From NCBI GenBank assembly GCA_019828595.1, contig JAHQRK010000022.1, positions 682,001 through 746,000 on the forward strand: DNA of 64,000 nt. The letters are read 5' to 3'. The stretch comes from Aphanomyces cochlioides. Taxonomy: Eukaryota; Oomycota; Saprolegniomycetes; Saprolegniales; Verrucalvaceae. Numbering within the stretch: position 1 is the stretch's first letter; the number at the start of each line of letters is the position of its first letter. This document shows, piece after piece, positions 46,511 through 55,858 of the stretch. The translations under genes and the position numbers were made by a program. The notes under the pieces are model-generated. The model saw only the letters and a list, made by a program, of their open reading frames with translations. It was not told the origin of the DNA and made no database searches.

Positions 46511-48247
46511 ATGAATCAAGGCGATAAGATGGACCTCGAGGAGCGCCTCTCGTATGTGCATTCCGACACGAAACAAGGCAAGGATGGTGAGTACACCGAA
46601 GCCAAGACCCCCGGCGAACTCGAAGATGGTGCGTTGGTCGAAGGGGGAGCTCTCCCGATCTGGTCTCGTGAAGCCTTTGGCTTGTACTCGCAGTACTTCA
46701 CCATCGGTGTCATCTACGGCATGATTCCCGCGCTCAACTACCCGATTTTCAACTTTTACCTCCAAATGGAAGGCTACCAAACGGCGTCGTACTCGGTCTT
46801 GGTCAACCTTGGCTGGTCCTACAAGGTGCTCTTTGGGATGTTTTCCGACTGCTTCCCTGTCTTTGGTTACCGCCGCAAGTCGTGGATGCTTATCGGCTGG
46901 ACCATTGCGATGGTCTGCTTGGCTGTCATGTTCTTCTCGAGCTTGGGCGATCCTTACTGCAACTGGACGACGGAATACAAGGACTACTGCAAGTTGCCAT
47001 TGTCAAAGGTGCCCAAGGACATCCAAGACAAGAACTACGACTTTGAAGCCCCTGACCGCGGTGCCAAGTTCATCATCCTCTCCATGTTGGTCTCCTTTGG
47101 CTACGTCACGGCTGCCTGCGCTTCCGATGCTATGGTCGTCGAATACGCTCAGCGTGAACCCATTGCTATCCGTGGTCGTGTCCAAACTGCTATCTACGTC
47201 TGGCGCTACATCGGCAGTATCATTGCCGTCGCTGTGCCCGCCTTTGGCTTGAACGGTGCCAACTACAACGGTTCGTTCTCTTTCTCCATGGCCCCCAATG
47301 TTCCTTACGGCATCTGTTTGATCCCCTGCGCCATGGTCGTCCTCACGACCATCTTTGTTGTCGTCGAAAAGAAGAGCCCTGGCATTCCACTCAAGACTTG
47401 GGTGAGCCAATTCTGGGGTTTGCTCCAACAGCGTGCGATGTGGCAAATCTGCGCTTTCCGCTTCATCAACAACGTCTTCTACGGCATCAGCACGACCGCT
47501 GGCAGTCCCATTGAATCGTGGTGGGCCAAGGTCGAACCCCTCAACACGTCGTTGGCTAACATGTTGGGCAAAGCCGTCTTTGCCGTTGCGTTGTCTGTTG
47601 TCGGCAAGTATGGTCTCCACTGGAACTGGCGCTGGATCATTGCCATCGGCTCCCTCGGTACGATTTTCATCGATGCGATCATGGCTTTCTTCACTATCGC
47701 CGATGTTGTGCGTAACCAGTGGTTCTGGACTGGTACGGGTTTGACCGAAAACGTTCCTTCGGGTCTCCGTTTCATTGTCGGCACGTACTGCGCTGTCGAA
47801 ATCGCCGATCCTGGTGTCGAAGGGGCCACGTACGGTTTGATCACGACCATGAACAACGTCGCCTCCCCCGTTGCCTCCGTGATCTACAAATACATCGACT
47901 CGTATTTCAAGGTTTCTCAAAACGACATCAAGTCCGACACGCATGAAGTCCGCTGGGATGCTGCCTACACGTACATTATCATGTATTCTTGCATGATTTT
48001 CTCGCTCGTCTTCCTCGTCATGCTGCCTCCCCAGAAGAAGGAACTCCAAGAACTCAAGAAGAAGGGCGGCCAGAGCAAGTTGGCTGGTTTCTTGCTTGTC
48101 TTCCTTTTCCTTGGCGTCTTGACGTTCTCCATGATCAGCAGTGTCATGTCGATCTACCCATCGACCAAGTGCTACCGCATTGCTGGTGGCAACGGCAAGC
48201 TCGACTCCGCGACTGGCAAGTGCCCAGTCGCTGCGCCCAAGAAGTAA
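46511..48247 (+). CDS. Folate-biopterin transporter (FBT) family MFS protein, copy 2
   Basis: 578 residues from MNQGDKMDLEERL; an upstream in-frame Met at 46424 is less likely because the twin has no matching start. Same FBT-type MFS features as copy 1. Protein differences are confined to the first 20 residues (NQGD for NPND, VHS for VQS). From about 46560 to the stop the DNA is the same as copy 1 in all stretches compared, whereas 5' and 3' flanks differ. It lies in inverted orientation 19 kb from copy 1. Confidence 0.9.
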   Translation: MNQGDKMDLEERLSYVHSDTKQGKDGEYTEAKTPGELEDGALVEGGALPIWSREAFGLYSQYFTIGVIYGMIPALNYPIFNFYLQMEGYQTASYSVLVNLGWSYKVLFGMFSDCFPVFGYRRKSWMLIGWTIAMVCLAVMFFSSLGDPYCNWTTEYKDYCKLPLSKVPKDIQDKNYDFEAPDRGAKFIILSMLVSFGYVTAACASDAMVVEYAQREPIAIRGRVQTAIYVWRYIGSIIAVAVPAFGLNGANYNGSFSFSMAPNVPYGICLIPCAMVVLTTIFVVVEKKSPGIPLKTWVSQFWGLLQQRAMWQICAFRFINNVFYGISTTAGSPIESWWAKVEPLNTSLANMLGKAVFAVALSVVGKYGLHWNWRWIIAIGSLGTIFIDAIMAFFTIADVVRNQWFWTGTGLTENVPSGLRFIVGTYCAVEIADPGVEGATYGLITTMNNVASPVASVIYKYIDSYFKVSQNDIKSDTHEVRWDAAYTYIIMYSCMIFSLVFLVMLPPQKKELQELKKKGGQSKLAGFLLVFLFLGVLTFSMISSVMSIYPSTKCYRIAGGNGKLDSATGKCPVAAPKK

Positions 48248-48764
48248 GCGACGAGCTCTCTCCACATGTAAACCTGTGTTCAATATATATACTGTGCGTG
48301 CGTGAATTGACAAGTTGTCATTTTCTCCGAGTCCTAGAGTTACAGGTTCAGCTTGTCACGCCCTTCACTCTGCACCAGACACTTGAGTTCCTCCTCCTCG
48401 GACGATATAAATCGCGTGGCTCATGGTTACTCTGAGCTAAGACACTGCACTGCCACAAGCATGTACTGCCCATTGCTATCCTCAGCCTTTGATGGAGGGA
48501 AAACGGTGCATTAGAACATGGAACTGTGGTAGTGCTATATCACCGCAACCCTCTGAATTATTCCATTGAGAGGGTTAAAGCATTGAAATCTGGCTGGCGA
48601 TGCAGCCATTCCTCGCTTGTGGCGGCGACAGGAGGAGGAAGAACTCGACTCTCGACATTGCCGTTGTCCGTTTCATAATTGGAGCAATATGATTGGTGCT
48701 TTGAGTCTATTTTTAGAACTCGACGTGCAATTCTTCCTTTCGTTGGAAATCATATCGTACTGAC
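48248..48764. other. Intergenic, nothing recognised
   Basis: 3' flank of the transporter and promoter side of the PACRG-like gene. Confidence 0.5.
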
Positions 48765-49667
48765 ATGAAGAAGGGATCCAACCAAGTAGAAAAGCCTCGC
48801 TCAGCGCCAAGGGAAGTGGAAAAGCCCCGCTCTGCACCCAGGGAAGGCAGCCGTGCACGTCAATGTATCTCCCGCTCCGACAAAGAAGAACCAAAGAGCA
48901 ACCAGCCCAACAATCAAAAAGAAATCATGAATGCTGGATCGACTGCGATAAAGAAACCATCGCAGACGCTTCATAAGCACAAACAAGCCGATCCGTGGAG
49001 CACCAAGAAGAGCTACAAGACAAACTTTAGCGCCGCGTATGCTGCGGGAAAGATCCCATGTCGAATCAACCACGGCGGCATTAAGAACCACCTCCAGTGG
49101 AACGAAACCCCCGAAGAAATGGACTACAATCCACTCCTCGTTACGTGCTGCGAAGGCTTTCTAGAAACGGATCATCCGTTTGTCTTCCTCGCGCGTCAAG
49201 GCTTTCTTGACCTCATGAATGCCAACGTAGGTCACGTCAGTTGCTTGGATTCACAATTCTGCGCCTGCTTAGGGAGCCTACGATAAAGTTCGACCGCTTT
49301 TGGGCCTCTTGATTCCACCGATTCGAGCGGCTATGATGTCGCCTGACGATGATGTGATTACTACTGCCTTGCAAGCTATTCGGTACGCCTCGACGACGTT
49401 GAAATTGGAGTGAAATCCATTTAGGTTGATCGTCGAAGCAGTGGGCAACGACATGAATGTCCACTTGGCCAAACTCATTCAGCAAATCCATCGCAAGTAC
49501 ACCAATAAGGCATTGAAAGGCCCCATCGATACGACGTTAGCTGCACTGGAGCGCCATGGCGGTAACGTTTTCCCCCCTTGCTCAAGTTCTAAGTGGAAGA
49601 ATACGTAGGAACGGAGGCGCTGCGAATCATTCGAACAAAGATCCCGACGTATGTTTCCCTCTCGTAA
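48765..49667 (+). CDS. PACRG-like protein (Parkin co-regulated gene family)
   Basis: Four exons (48765-49226, 49273-49382, 49425-49561, 49594-49667; introns 46, 42 and 32 nt), 260 residues. After a basic, repeat-containing N-terminus (EKPRSAPRE twice), the conserved domain starts at about 85: FSAAYAAGKIPCRINHGGIKNHLQW, DYNPLLVTCCEGFLETDHPFVFLARQGFLDL, then PLLGLLIPPIRAAM and a final KIPTY. The blocks match PACRG/PACRGL, helical-repeat proteins of axonemes and basal bodies. In an oomycete this fits a zoospore flagellum role. It converges with the small secreted-protein gene downstream. Confidence 0.85.
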
Positions 49668-49698
49668 AGCTGCAATCGACTTTGAATATTTGCTCGAG

Positions 49699-50013
49699 TT
49701 ACACTGTGAAATACACTATCAGGAGGGCAACAACGCCCCCAGCGACGCACTTTGCATTGGAATTGCTGCTCTTCAGTGATTTAGCAGTCGGTGGCTTTGT
49801 CGGCTTGGTTGCTGGCGCACTGTTCCCAACAAAGAAGTCGAGCGACGCTGCGTCCCCGACTTGAAATGCCCCGACGCCTTCTCCCCAGTTCGGACATCCA
49901 TAGCAGCCTGGTGTTCCTCCCATGTTGTGGCAACTTGGGGCGCATTCGGGCAGGTCAAATGCACTGACAGCGACACTGATAGAGGCGAGAAACCACAGAG
50001 AACCAAATCGCAT
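49699..50013 (-). CDS. Small secreted GPI-anchored-type protein with ECAxxC...PGCxGCP motif
   Basis: 104 residues: signal peptide (MRFGSLWFLASISVAVSA), a short mature region with LPECAPSCHNMGGTPGCYGCPNWG, a Ser/Lys/Thr-rich linker and a C-terminal hydrophobic segment (VAGGVVALLIVYFTV) suitable as GPI signal. The four-Cys motif is the same as in the Pro/Thr-rich proteins at 50214 and 56443. Likely a surface protein; function unknown. Confidence 0.75.
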   Translation of the reverse strand: MRFGSLWFLASISVAVSAFDLPECAPSCHNMGGTPGCYGCPNWGEGVGAFQVGDAASLDFFVGNSAPATKPTKPPTAKSLKSSNSNAKCVAGGVVALLIVYFTV

Positions 50014-50213
50014 GCGAGTTCAGTGTAGATAGGTAAATACACTGCAGACTTTAGATGGAACGACAAGGATGTCCTGGCTCTTGAACTCGGTGGATTGATG
50101 GATGTAGTTCGCTCGCTTTCACATCCATCAACAGACAAGGATAAACGAGCCAAGGTGTAAATTCTGTGTGGCGTGGAAGGTCAGTGTGCAATTTGCCATC
50201 AAACAACTTCATC

Positions 50214-50807
50214 ATGTTGAAAATCGCCACTTCTGCCGCTCTTTTCGTTATCGCTGCCCAGCAAGCTGCAGCTACATCGCCAAGTTCATCTAAGGAATGC
50301 GCTCTTGGATGCGTTAGCGCGTTGCTTCCTGGCTGTTTCGGCTGCCCATTTGGAGTCGTCGGTGGAGGCGTCGTCGGTGGAGGAGTGGCTGGTGCAGGCG
50401 GTGCGAATGGAGCTGGTGGCCGTCCTCTCGTTCGACCGACGCCAGCCGTCTCAATTCCAGGCCCAACTCCCGCGGCCACAATCCCAAGCCCAACCCCCGC
50501 CGCCTCCGCCCCAAGTCCACCTACGAACGGAGCTGCTGATACAAACGGTCAAACTCCAACAATCCTCACTCCAACGCCTGCTCCGTCTGTTCCAGGTCAA
50601 GCCACCAACGGAGTCGATACGAATGGCCAAGCGCCAGTCAATGGCTCGACGTCAGAAACCCCACAGCCGTCGAATGGAGACCAAGGAGGCGACGGAACGA
50701 ATGGCTCAACTACAGCTGCTCCTGACAATGGCAGTCAAGGCAATGGTCAAACGAATGGTCAAGACACGCCAGCGAATGCAAGCACGAACGGCCAACCTAC
50801 TGCTTAG
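50214..50807 (+). CDS. Secreted Cys-motif, Pro/Thr/Asn/Gly-rich protein (left palindrome arm)
   Basis: 197 residues. Signal peptide MLKIATSAALFVIAAQQAAA, then SSSKECALGCVSALLPGCFGCPFG (four-Cys motif), a Gly/Val hinge and a long low-complexity region of Pro-Thr and Thr-Asn-Gly repeats with many N-x-S/T sites (NGST, NAST). No obvious C-terminal hydrophobic tail. The start at 50214 is the first ATG with a signal peptide. From residue about 21 onward it is identical to the copy at 55859-56443; the signal peptide differs because the repeat arm begins at 50275. Probably a glycosylated cell-surface or wall protein. Confidence 0.75.
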   Translation: MLKIATSAALFVIAAQQAAATSPSSSKECALGCVSALLPGCFGCPFGVVGGGVVGGGVAGAGGANGAGGRPLVRPTPAVSIPGPTPAATIPSPTPAASAPSPPTNGAADTNGQTPTILTPTPAPSVPGQATNGVDTNGQAPVNGSTSETPQPSNGDQGGDGTNGSTTAAPDNGSQGNGQTNGQDTPANASTNGQPTA

Positions 50808-51233
50808 CGCTCTCTCTCTCGAGTAGATAGTCTTAGCAGTGTTTCATCAATATACATGCTTTGACGGACAGTCCATTGTGCATTGAATGAGCCCTCCATG
50901 GGGAGATGAACAAGTGTAGAGCCAGCCCTGCAGCTGCATGACTATTGAAATAGTTTGTCGTGATGCGGAGAGGGCGAAGCTTGTCAGTCTCGCTGCATCG
51001 CCGCCTCCAACTGAAATTTAGTTCTAACTTTGTCGATTGAGCATGCCAAAGATGCTCCATGACTCTTCTCGGACGATACGACAGTCTATTCTAGTCAAGT
51101 CCCCATTTTATTCCATCCATCCATCGACATGCGACCAGAAAAACGAGCCACGTTTGTCCATTCTCCATGAGAATATGGTTGCGAGCTACCTCAGTTTGAT
51201 ATTTGCGCTCGAGTTGCCAAGCTAATCCTCAAC

Positions 51234-51914
51234 ATGTTGCAGTCGACTTGCCTCGTTCTCGTCTTTGTGGCCATGGCGCAATCCCAAGAAGCGAATGGTT
51301 TTCCTGGCCAAGGCGGTCTCGGGATGAATGGTTTGATGAATGGCAACGCCATGGGCAGCATGGGCGGTCTCGGAGGTCTCGGCAGTGGAGGCATGATGGG
51401 AGCCAACGGAATGGCTCAACCTGGCGTCAATGGAGCCACCAACGGCGATGTCAATGGAGCTGTCAATCCCGTCCCAACGCCAGCTCAATCTGTGCCAGTC
51501 AACGGCGGTCAGACGAACGGTGGTGGCGATCAAACGAACGGTGGTGGTGTTGCAAATGGAGCAGCTCTCAATGGCCAAGGTGGTCCCATGAATGGCGTCG
51601 GTGGCTCGAATATGCTGATGAATGGCCAAGGCGGGAGTATGAATGGGATGATGGCGAACGTCGGCGGCGGCAATATGATGGGGGCGAACGGGGGAGGTAT
51701 GAATCCGTCGGGGAATACGATGATGGGACAAGAAGCTGCGAATGCGACGACGGCGGCTCCCAATGTGACGACAACGCTTGTACCGATTACAACTCCAAAG
51801 CCAGTGACTGTCGTGCCAGCTACAACAGCAGTCGCCCGCAGTACTGGAGCTACGATTGGAGTTGGCATTGCTGTGCTTATGACAACTCTAGCTCATGCTC
51901 TAGTAACTTTTTAA
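51234..51914 (+). CDS. Secreted Asn/Gly/Met-rich GPI-anchor-type protein, copy A
   Basis: 226 residues: signal peptide (MLQSTCLVLVFVAMAQS), a mature region built from NGLMNGN, MGANG, NGQGG and TNGGG repeats, a Thr-rich stretch with N-glycosylation sites (NATTAAPNVTTT) and a C-terminal hydrophobic tail (TIGVGIAVLMTTLAHALVTF) typical of a GPI signal. The repeat core is the same DNA as in copies B, C and D, but the signal peptide and tail differ. Likely a surface glycoprotein; no enzymatic motif. Confidence 0.8.
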   Translation: MLQSTCLVLVFVAMAQSQEANGFPGQGGLGMNGLMNGNAMGSMGGLGGLGSGGMMGANGMAQPGVNGATNGDVNGAVNPVPTPAQSVPVNGGQTNGGGDQTNGGGVANGAALNGQGGPMNGVGGSNMLMNGQGGSMNGMMANVGGGNMMGANGGGMNPSGNTMMGQEAANATTAAPNVTTTLVPITTPKPVTVVPATTAVARSTGATIGVGIAVLMTTLAHALVTF

Positions 51915-52356
51915 GCATAAGATGAATGCTGTCGTTCATTCCCGTGTCTGGGTGTTTCCATGGGTAGATTTGGACAAAGGGGAAGGCAAAGAGTCATCTC
52001 AACTCGTGCATGGATAGAGGAGGCTGAACGCTTTCAACATGAATGCACAGGGGGGAGAAGGAAGAGTTCGTTTGGAATGGAGGGGCATTTCAAGTGATGA
52101 AGTTGTCTGAAACCTCACCGTCTCGAGCTCGACAAGTTGACGAAAAGCAGATTCGAATAGTTGGTTGCTCATGGGAACGAACGATGCAAATACATCGTTC
52201 GTTCCCTTCTTAAAGTCAACCCTGAAGAAGAGATCGTCCTCGTCAGGACGACCAGTCTATCCACTGTCCAGTCTATAAGACGTCCATCAGAGGAAAAGGA
52301 GCACTAGAAGTCAATCTTCACTTTGCTATTTGCCTTCGAGGTGTCAAATTTGCATC
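51915..52356. other. Intergenic within left arm, with a perfect hairpin
   Basis: A 14-bp perfect stem GGGAACGAACGATG with 6-nt loop lies at 52173-52206, about 150 bp upstream of copy B. Repeated in mirror position at 54461-54494. Confidence 0.6.
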
Positions 52357-53049
52357 ATGTTCAAAACGACGTGCTTTCTCTTCTCCATCCTGTCCGTGGC
52401 TCAATCCCAACTCAATGGCGCTGCATCCAATGACTTGGCTAATCAAGGCGGTCTCGGGATGAATGGTTTGATGAATGGCAACGCCATGGGCAGCATGGGC
52501 GGTCTCGGAGGTCTCGGCAGTGGAGGCATGATGGGAGCCAACGGAATGGCTCAACCTGGCGTCAATGGAGCCACCAACGGCGATGTCAATGGAGCTGTCA
52601 ATCCCGTCCCAACGCCAGCTCAATCTGTGCCAGTCAACGGCGGTCAGACGAACGGTGGTGGCGATCAAACGAACGGTGGTGGTGTTGCAAATGGAGCAGC
52701 TCTCAATGGCCAAGGTGGTCCCATGAATGGCGTCGGTGGCTCGAATATGCTGATGAATGGCCAAGGCGGGAGTATGAATGGGATGATGGCGAACGTCGGC
52801 GGCGGCAATATGATGGGGGCGAACGGGGGAGGTATGAATCCGTCGGGGAATACGATGATGGGACAAGAAGCTGCGAATGCGACGACGGCGGCTCCCAATG
52901 TGACGACAACGCTTGTACCGATTACAACTCCAAAGCCAGTGACTGTCGTGCCAGCTACAACAGCAGTCGCCCGCAGTACTGGAGCTACGATTGGACTCGG
53001 TGCGACTGCGTTGATGACAGCTTTGCTTTATGTCGTTGTTGCCCTGTAG
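52357..53049 (+). CDS. Secreted Asn/Gly/Met-rich GPI-anchor-type protein, copy B
   Basis: 230 residues from MFKTTCFLFSILSVAQS. The core from QGGLGMNGLMNG to NVTTTLVP is the same as in copy A. The C-terminal tail is different (TIGLGATALMTALLYVVVAL). The palindrome arm ends at 52955, inside this gene, so the last 30 codons are unique to it. GPI-anchored surface protein by architecture. Confidence 0.8.
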   Translation: MFKTTCFLFSILSVAQSQLNGAASNDLANQGGLGMNGLMNGNAMGSMGGLGGLGSGGMMGANGMAQPGVNGATNGDVNGAVNPVPTPAQSVPVNGGQTNGGGDQTNGGGVANGAALNGQGGPMNGVGGSNMLMNGQGGSMNGMMANVGGGNMMGANGGGMNPSGNTMMGQEAANATTAAPNVTTTLVPITTPKPVTVVPATTAVARSTGATIGLGATALMTALLYVVVAL

Positions 53050-53711
53050 TCGAGTAGAATATTTCTAACTTTGATGCAACGATTTGTATCCTGAGTATAT
53101 TGTTTGGAAGATTTGTTTCGTGCAGCCAATTCACACAAGCTACAAGCCCAAGTCGACGACTTTAACACTTGAGGAGCGGCTTGTCTATCGTCGCTAAGTC
53201 GCTTCTCATAAGCCAAATCTGAAAGATTATCCCGCAGAGTTGGCTTCAACTTGGACAATCCTCCATTTCCCAACTTCATAAGCGCCATAAAGGCGTTGGC
53301 GGTGTTTGCGTAAAGTCTAAACAGCGGCTATTTAGAGCAATAATGACAAGCTCGACAAAGTCAAAGCGAACGTAGCCAAGAAACCTCAAGAAGGACGATG
53401 CCATTGCAATGCTCCTTTCTAGGCGAAACAACCCATTGCAGCCGATGCGACTACCACACAATATGAACCAAAGGATGAGGTAGATACCTGTCGTTGGTCG
53501 TCTCCAAATTTCACGACGCTCCGCTCAACTTGATGTAGCTTTGGTGAATATACTGCAAACAATAGAGTCAACTCGTTTCAGACAAAATCGCAGCGTGAAT
53601 GTTAAGAATTTACTTGACTACAATGTAGCAATGGCAGAAATCAAAGCTGAAACCAACGCAGTCGCACCGAGTCCAATGGACGAGCTGCCGCTGCGAGCCA
53701 CTGCCGTTGTT
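52956..53711. other. Spacer between palindrome arms
   Basis: 756 bp holding the unique 3' ends of copies B and C. Minus-strand reading of about 53330-53028 (NAFMALMKLGNGGLSKLKPTLRDNLSDLAYEKRL) looks somewhat protein-like and could be an exon, but no complete gene can be built. Confidence 0.4.
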
Positions 53712-54310
53712 GCTGGCACGACAGTCACTGGCTTTGGAGTTGTAATCGGTACAAGCGTTGTCGTCACATTGGGAGCCGCCGTCGTCGCATTCGCAGCTTC
53801 TTGTCCCATCATCGTATTCCCCGACGGATTCATACCTCCCCCGTTCGCCCCCATCATATTGCCGCCGCCGACGTTCGCCATCATCCCATTCATACTCCCG
53901 CCTTGGCCATTCATCAGCATATTCGAGCCACCGACGCCATTCATGGGACCACCTTGGCCATTGAGAGCTGCTCCATTTGCAACACCACCACCGTTCGTTT
54001 GATCGCCACCACCGTTCGTCTGACCGCCGTTGACTGGCACAGATTGAGCTGGCGTTGGGACGGGATTGACAGCTCCATTGACATCGCCGTTGGTGGCTCC
54101 ATTGACGCCAGGTTGAGCCATTCCGTTGGCTCCCATCATGCCTCCACTGCCGAGACCTCCGAGACCGCCCATGCTGCCCATGGCGTTGCCATTCATCAAA
54201 CCATTCATCCCGAGACCGCCTTGATTAGCCAAGTCATTGGATGCAGCGCCATTGAGTTGGGATTGAGCCACGGACAGGATGGAGAAGAGAAAGCACGTCG
54301 TTTTGAACAT
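53618..54310 (-). CDS. Secreted Asn/Gly/Met-rich GPI-anchor-type protein, copy C
   Basis: 230 residues; identical to copy B up to the VVPATTAVARS region except beyond 53712, where it lies in the spacer and carries its own tail (SIGLGATALVSALISAIATL). Mirror image of copy B. Confidence 0.8.
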   Translation of the reverse strand: MFKTTCFLFSILSVAQSQLNGAASNDLANQGGLGMNGLMNGNAMGSMGGLGGLGSGGMMGANGMAQPGVNGATNGDVNGAVNPVPTPAQSVPVNGGQTNGGGDQTNGGGVANGAALNGQGGPMNGVGGSNMLMNGQGGSMNGMMANVGGGNMMGANGGGMNPSGNTMMGQEAANATTAAPNVTTTLVPITTPKPVTVVPATTAVARSGSSSIGLGATALVSALISAIATL

Positions 54311-54751
54311 GATGCAAATTTGACACCTCGAAGGCAAATAGCAAAGTGAAGATTGACTTCTAGTGCTCCTTTTCCTCTGATGGACGTCTTATAGACTGGA
54401 CAGTGGATAGACTGGTCGTCCTGACGAGGACGATCTCTTCTTCAGGGTTGACTTTAAGAAGGGAACGAACGATGTATTTGCATCGTTCGTTCCCATGAGC
54501 AACCAACTATTCGAATCTGCTTTTCGTCAACTTGTCGAGCTCGAGACGGTGAGGTTTCAGACAACTTCATCACTTGAAATGCCCCTCCATTCCAAACGAA
54601 CTCTTCCTTCTCCCCCTGTGCATTCATGTTGAAAGCGTTCAGCCTCCTCTATCCATGCACGAGTTGAGATGACTCTTTGCCTTCCCCTTTGTCCAAATCT
54701 ACCCATGGAAACACCCAGACACGGGAATGAACGACAGCATTCATCTTATGC
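54311..54751. other. Intergenic within right arm, mirror hairpin
   Basis: Contains the mirror copy of the perfect hairpin at 54461-54494. Confidence 0.6.
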
Positions 54752-55432
54752 TTAAAAAGTTACTAGAGCATGAGCTAGAGTTGTCATAAGCACAGCAATG
54801 CCAACTCCAATCGTAGCTCCAGTACTGCGGGCGACTGCTGTTGTAGCTGGCACGACAGTCACTGGCTTTGGAGTTGTAATCGGTACAAGCGTTGTCGTCA
54901 CATTGGGAGCCGCCGTCGTCGCATTCGCAGCTTCTTGTCCCATCATCGTATTCCCCGACGGATTCATACCTCCCCCGTTCGCCCCCATCATATTGCCGCC
55001 GCCGACGTTCGCCATCATCCCATTCATACTCCCGCCTTGGCCATTCATCAGCATATTCGAGCCACCGACGCCATTCATGGGACCACCTTGGCCATTGAGA
55101 GCTGCTCCATTTGCAACACCACCACCGTTCGTTTGATCGCCACCACCGTTCGTCTGACCGCCGTTGACTGGCACAGATTGAGCTGGCGTTGGGACGGGAT
55201 TGACAGCTCCATTGACATCGCCGTTGGTGGCTCCATTGACGCCAGGTTGAGCCATTCCGTTGGCTCCCATCATGCCTCCACTGCCGAGACCTCCGAGACC
55301 GCCCATGCTGCCCATGGCGTTGCCATTCATCAAACCATTCATCCCGAGACCGCCTTGGCCAGGAAAACCATTCGCTTCTTGGGATTGCGCCATGGCCACA
55401 AAGACGAGAACGAGGCAAGTCGACTGCAACAT
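54752..55432 (-). CDS. Secreted Asn/Gly/Met-rich GPI-anchor-type protein, copy A'
   Basis: 226 residues, the same protein as copy A, lying wholly within the right arm. Confidence 0.8.
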   Translation of the reverse strand: MLQSTCLVLVFVAMAQSQEANGFPGQGGLGMNGLMNGNAMGSMGGLGGLGSGGMMGANGMAQPGVNGATNGDVNGAVNPVPTPAQSVPVNGGQTNGGGDQTNGGGVANGAALNGQGGPMNGVGGSNMLMNGQGGSMNGMMANVGGGNMMGANGGGMNPSGNTMMGQEAANATTAAPNVTTTLVPITTPKPVTVVPATTAVARSTGATIGVGIAVLMTTLAHALVTF

Positions 55433-55858
55433 GTTGAGGATTAGCTTGGCAACTCGAGCGCAAATATCAAACTGAGGTAGCTCGCAACCATATTCTCATG
55501 GAGAATGGACAAACGTGGCTCGTTTTTCTGGTCGCATGTCGATGGATGGATGGAATAAAATGGGGACTTGACTAGAATAGACTGTCGTATCGTCCGAGAA
55601 GAGTCATGGAGCATCTTTGGCATGCTCAATCGACAAAGTTAGAACTAAATTTCAGTTGGAGGCGGCGATGCAGCGAGACTGACAAGCTTCGCCCTCTCCG
55701 CATCACGACAAACTATTTCAATAGTCATGCAGCTGCAGGGCTGGCTCTACACTTGTTCATCTCCCCATGGAGGGCTCATTCAATGCACAATGGACTGTCC
55801 GTCAAAGCATGTATATTGATGAAACACTGCTAAGACTATCTACTCGAGAGAGAGAGCG

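Larger units (their letters stand above)
50275..52955 (+). repeat. Left arm of a 2.68-kb inverted repeat (palindrome)
   Basis: Matches the reverse complement of 53712-56391. Coordinates of paired positions sum to 106666 in the outer part and 106667 in the inner part, so the only length difference is one base, located in a G run near 52050 (six G here, five in the other arm). Confidence 0.9.

Noticed and set aside
47003..48313. 436-codon open frame on the minus strand
   Set aside because: It is antisense to the FBT transporter; the same shadow appears antisense to the identical copy 1. It arises from the codon bias of the real gene.
53028..53470. Possible small minus-strand gene in the palindrome spacer
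   Set aside because: One exon looks protein-like, but no start or upstream exon could be joined and it overlaps the 3' region of copy B.
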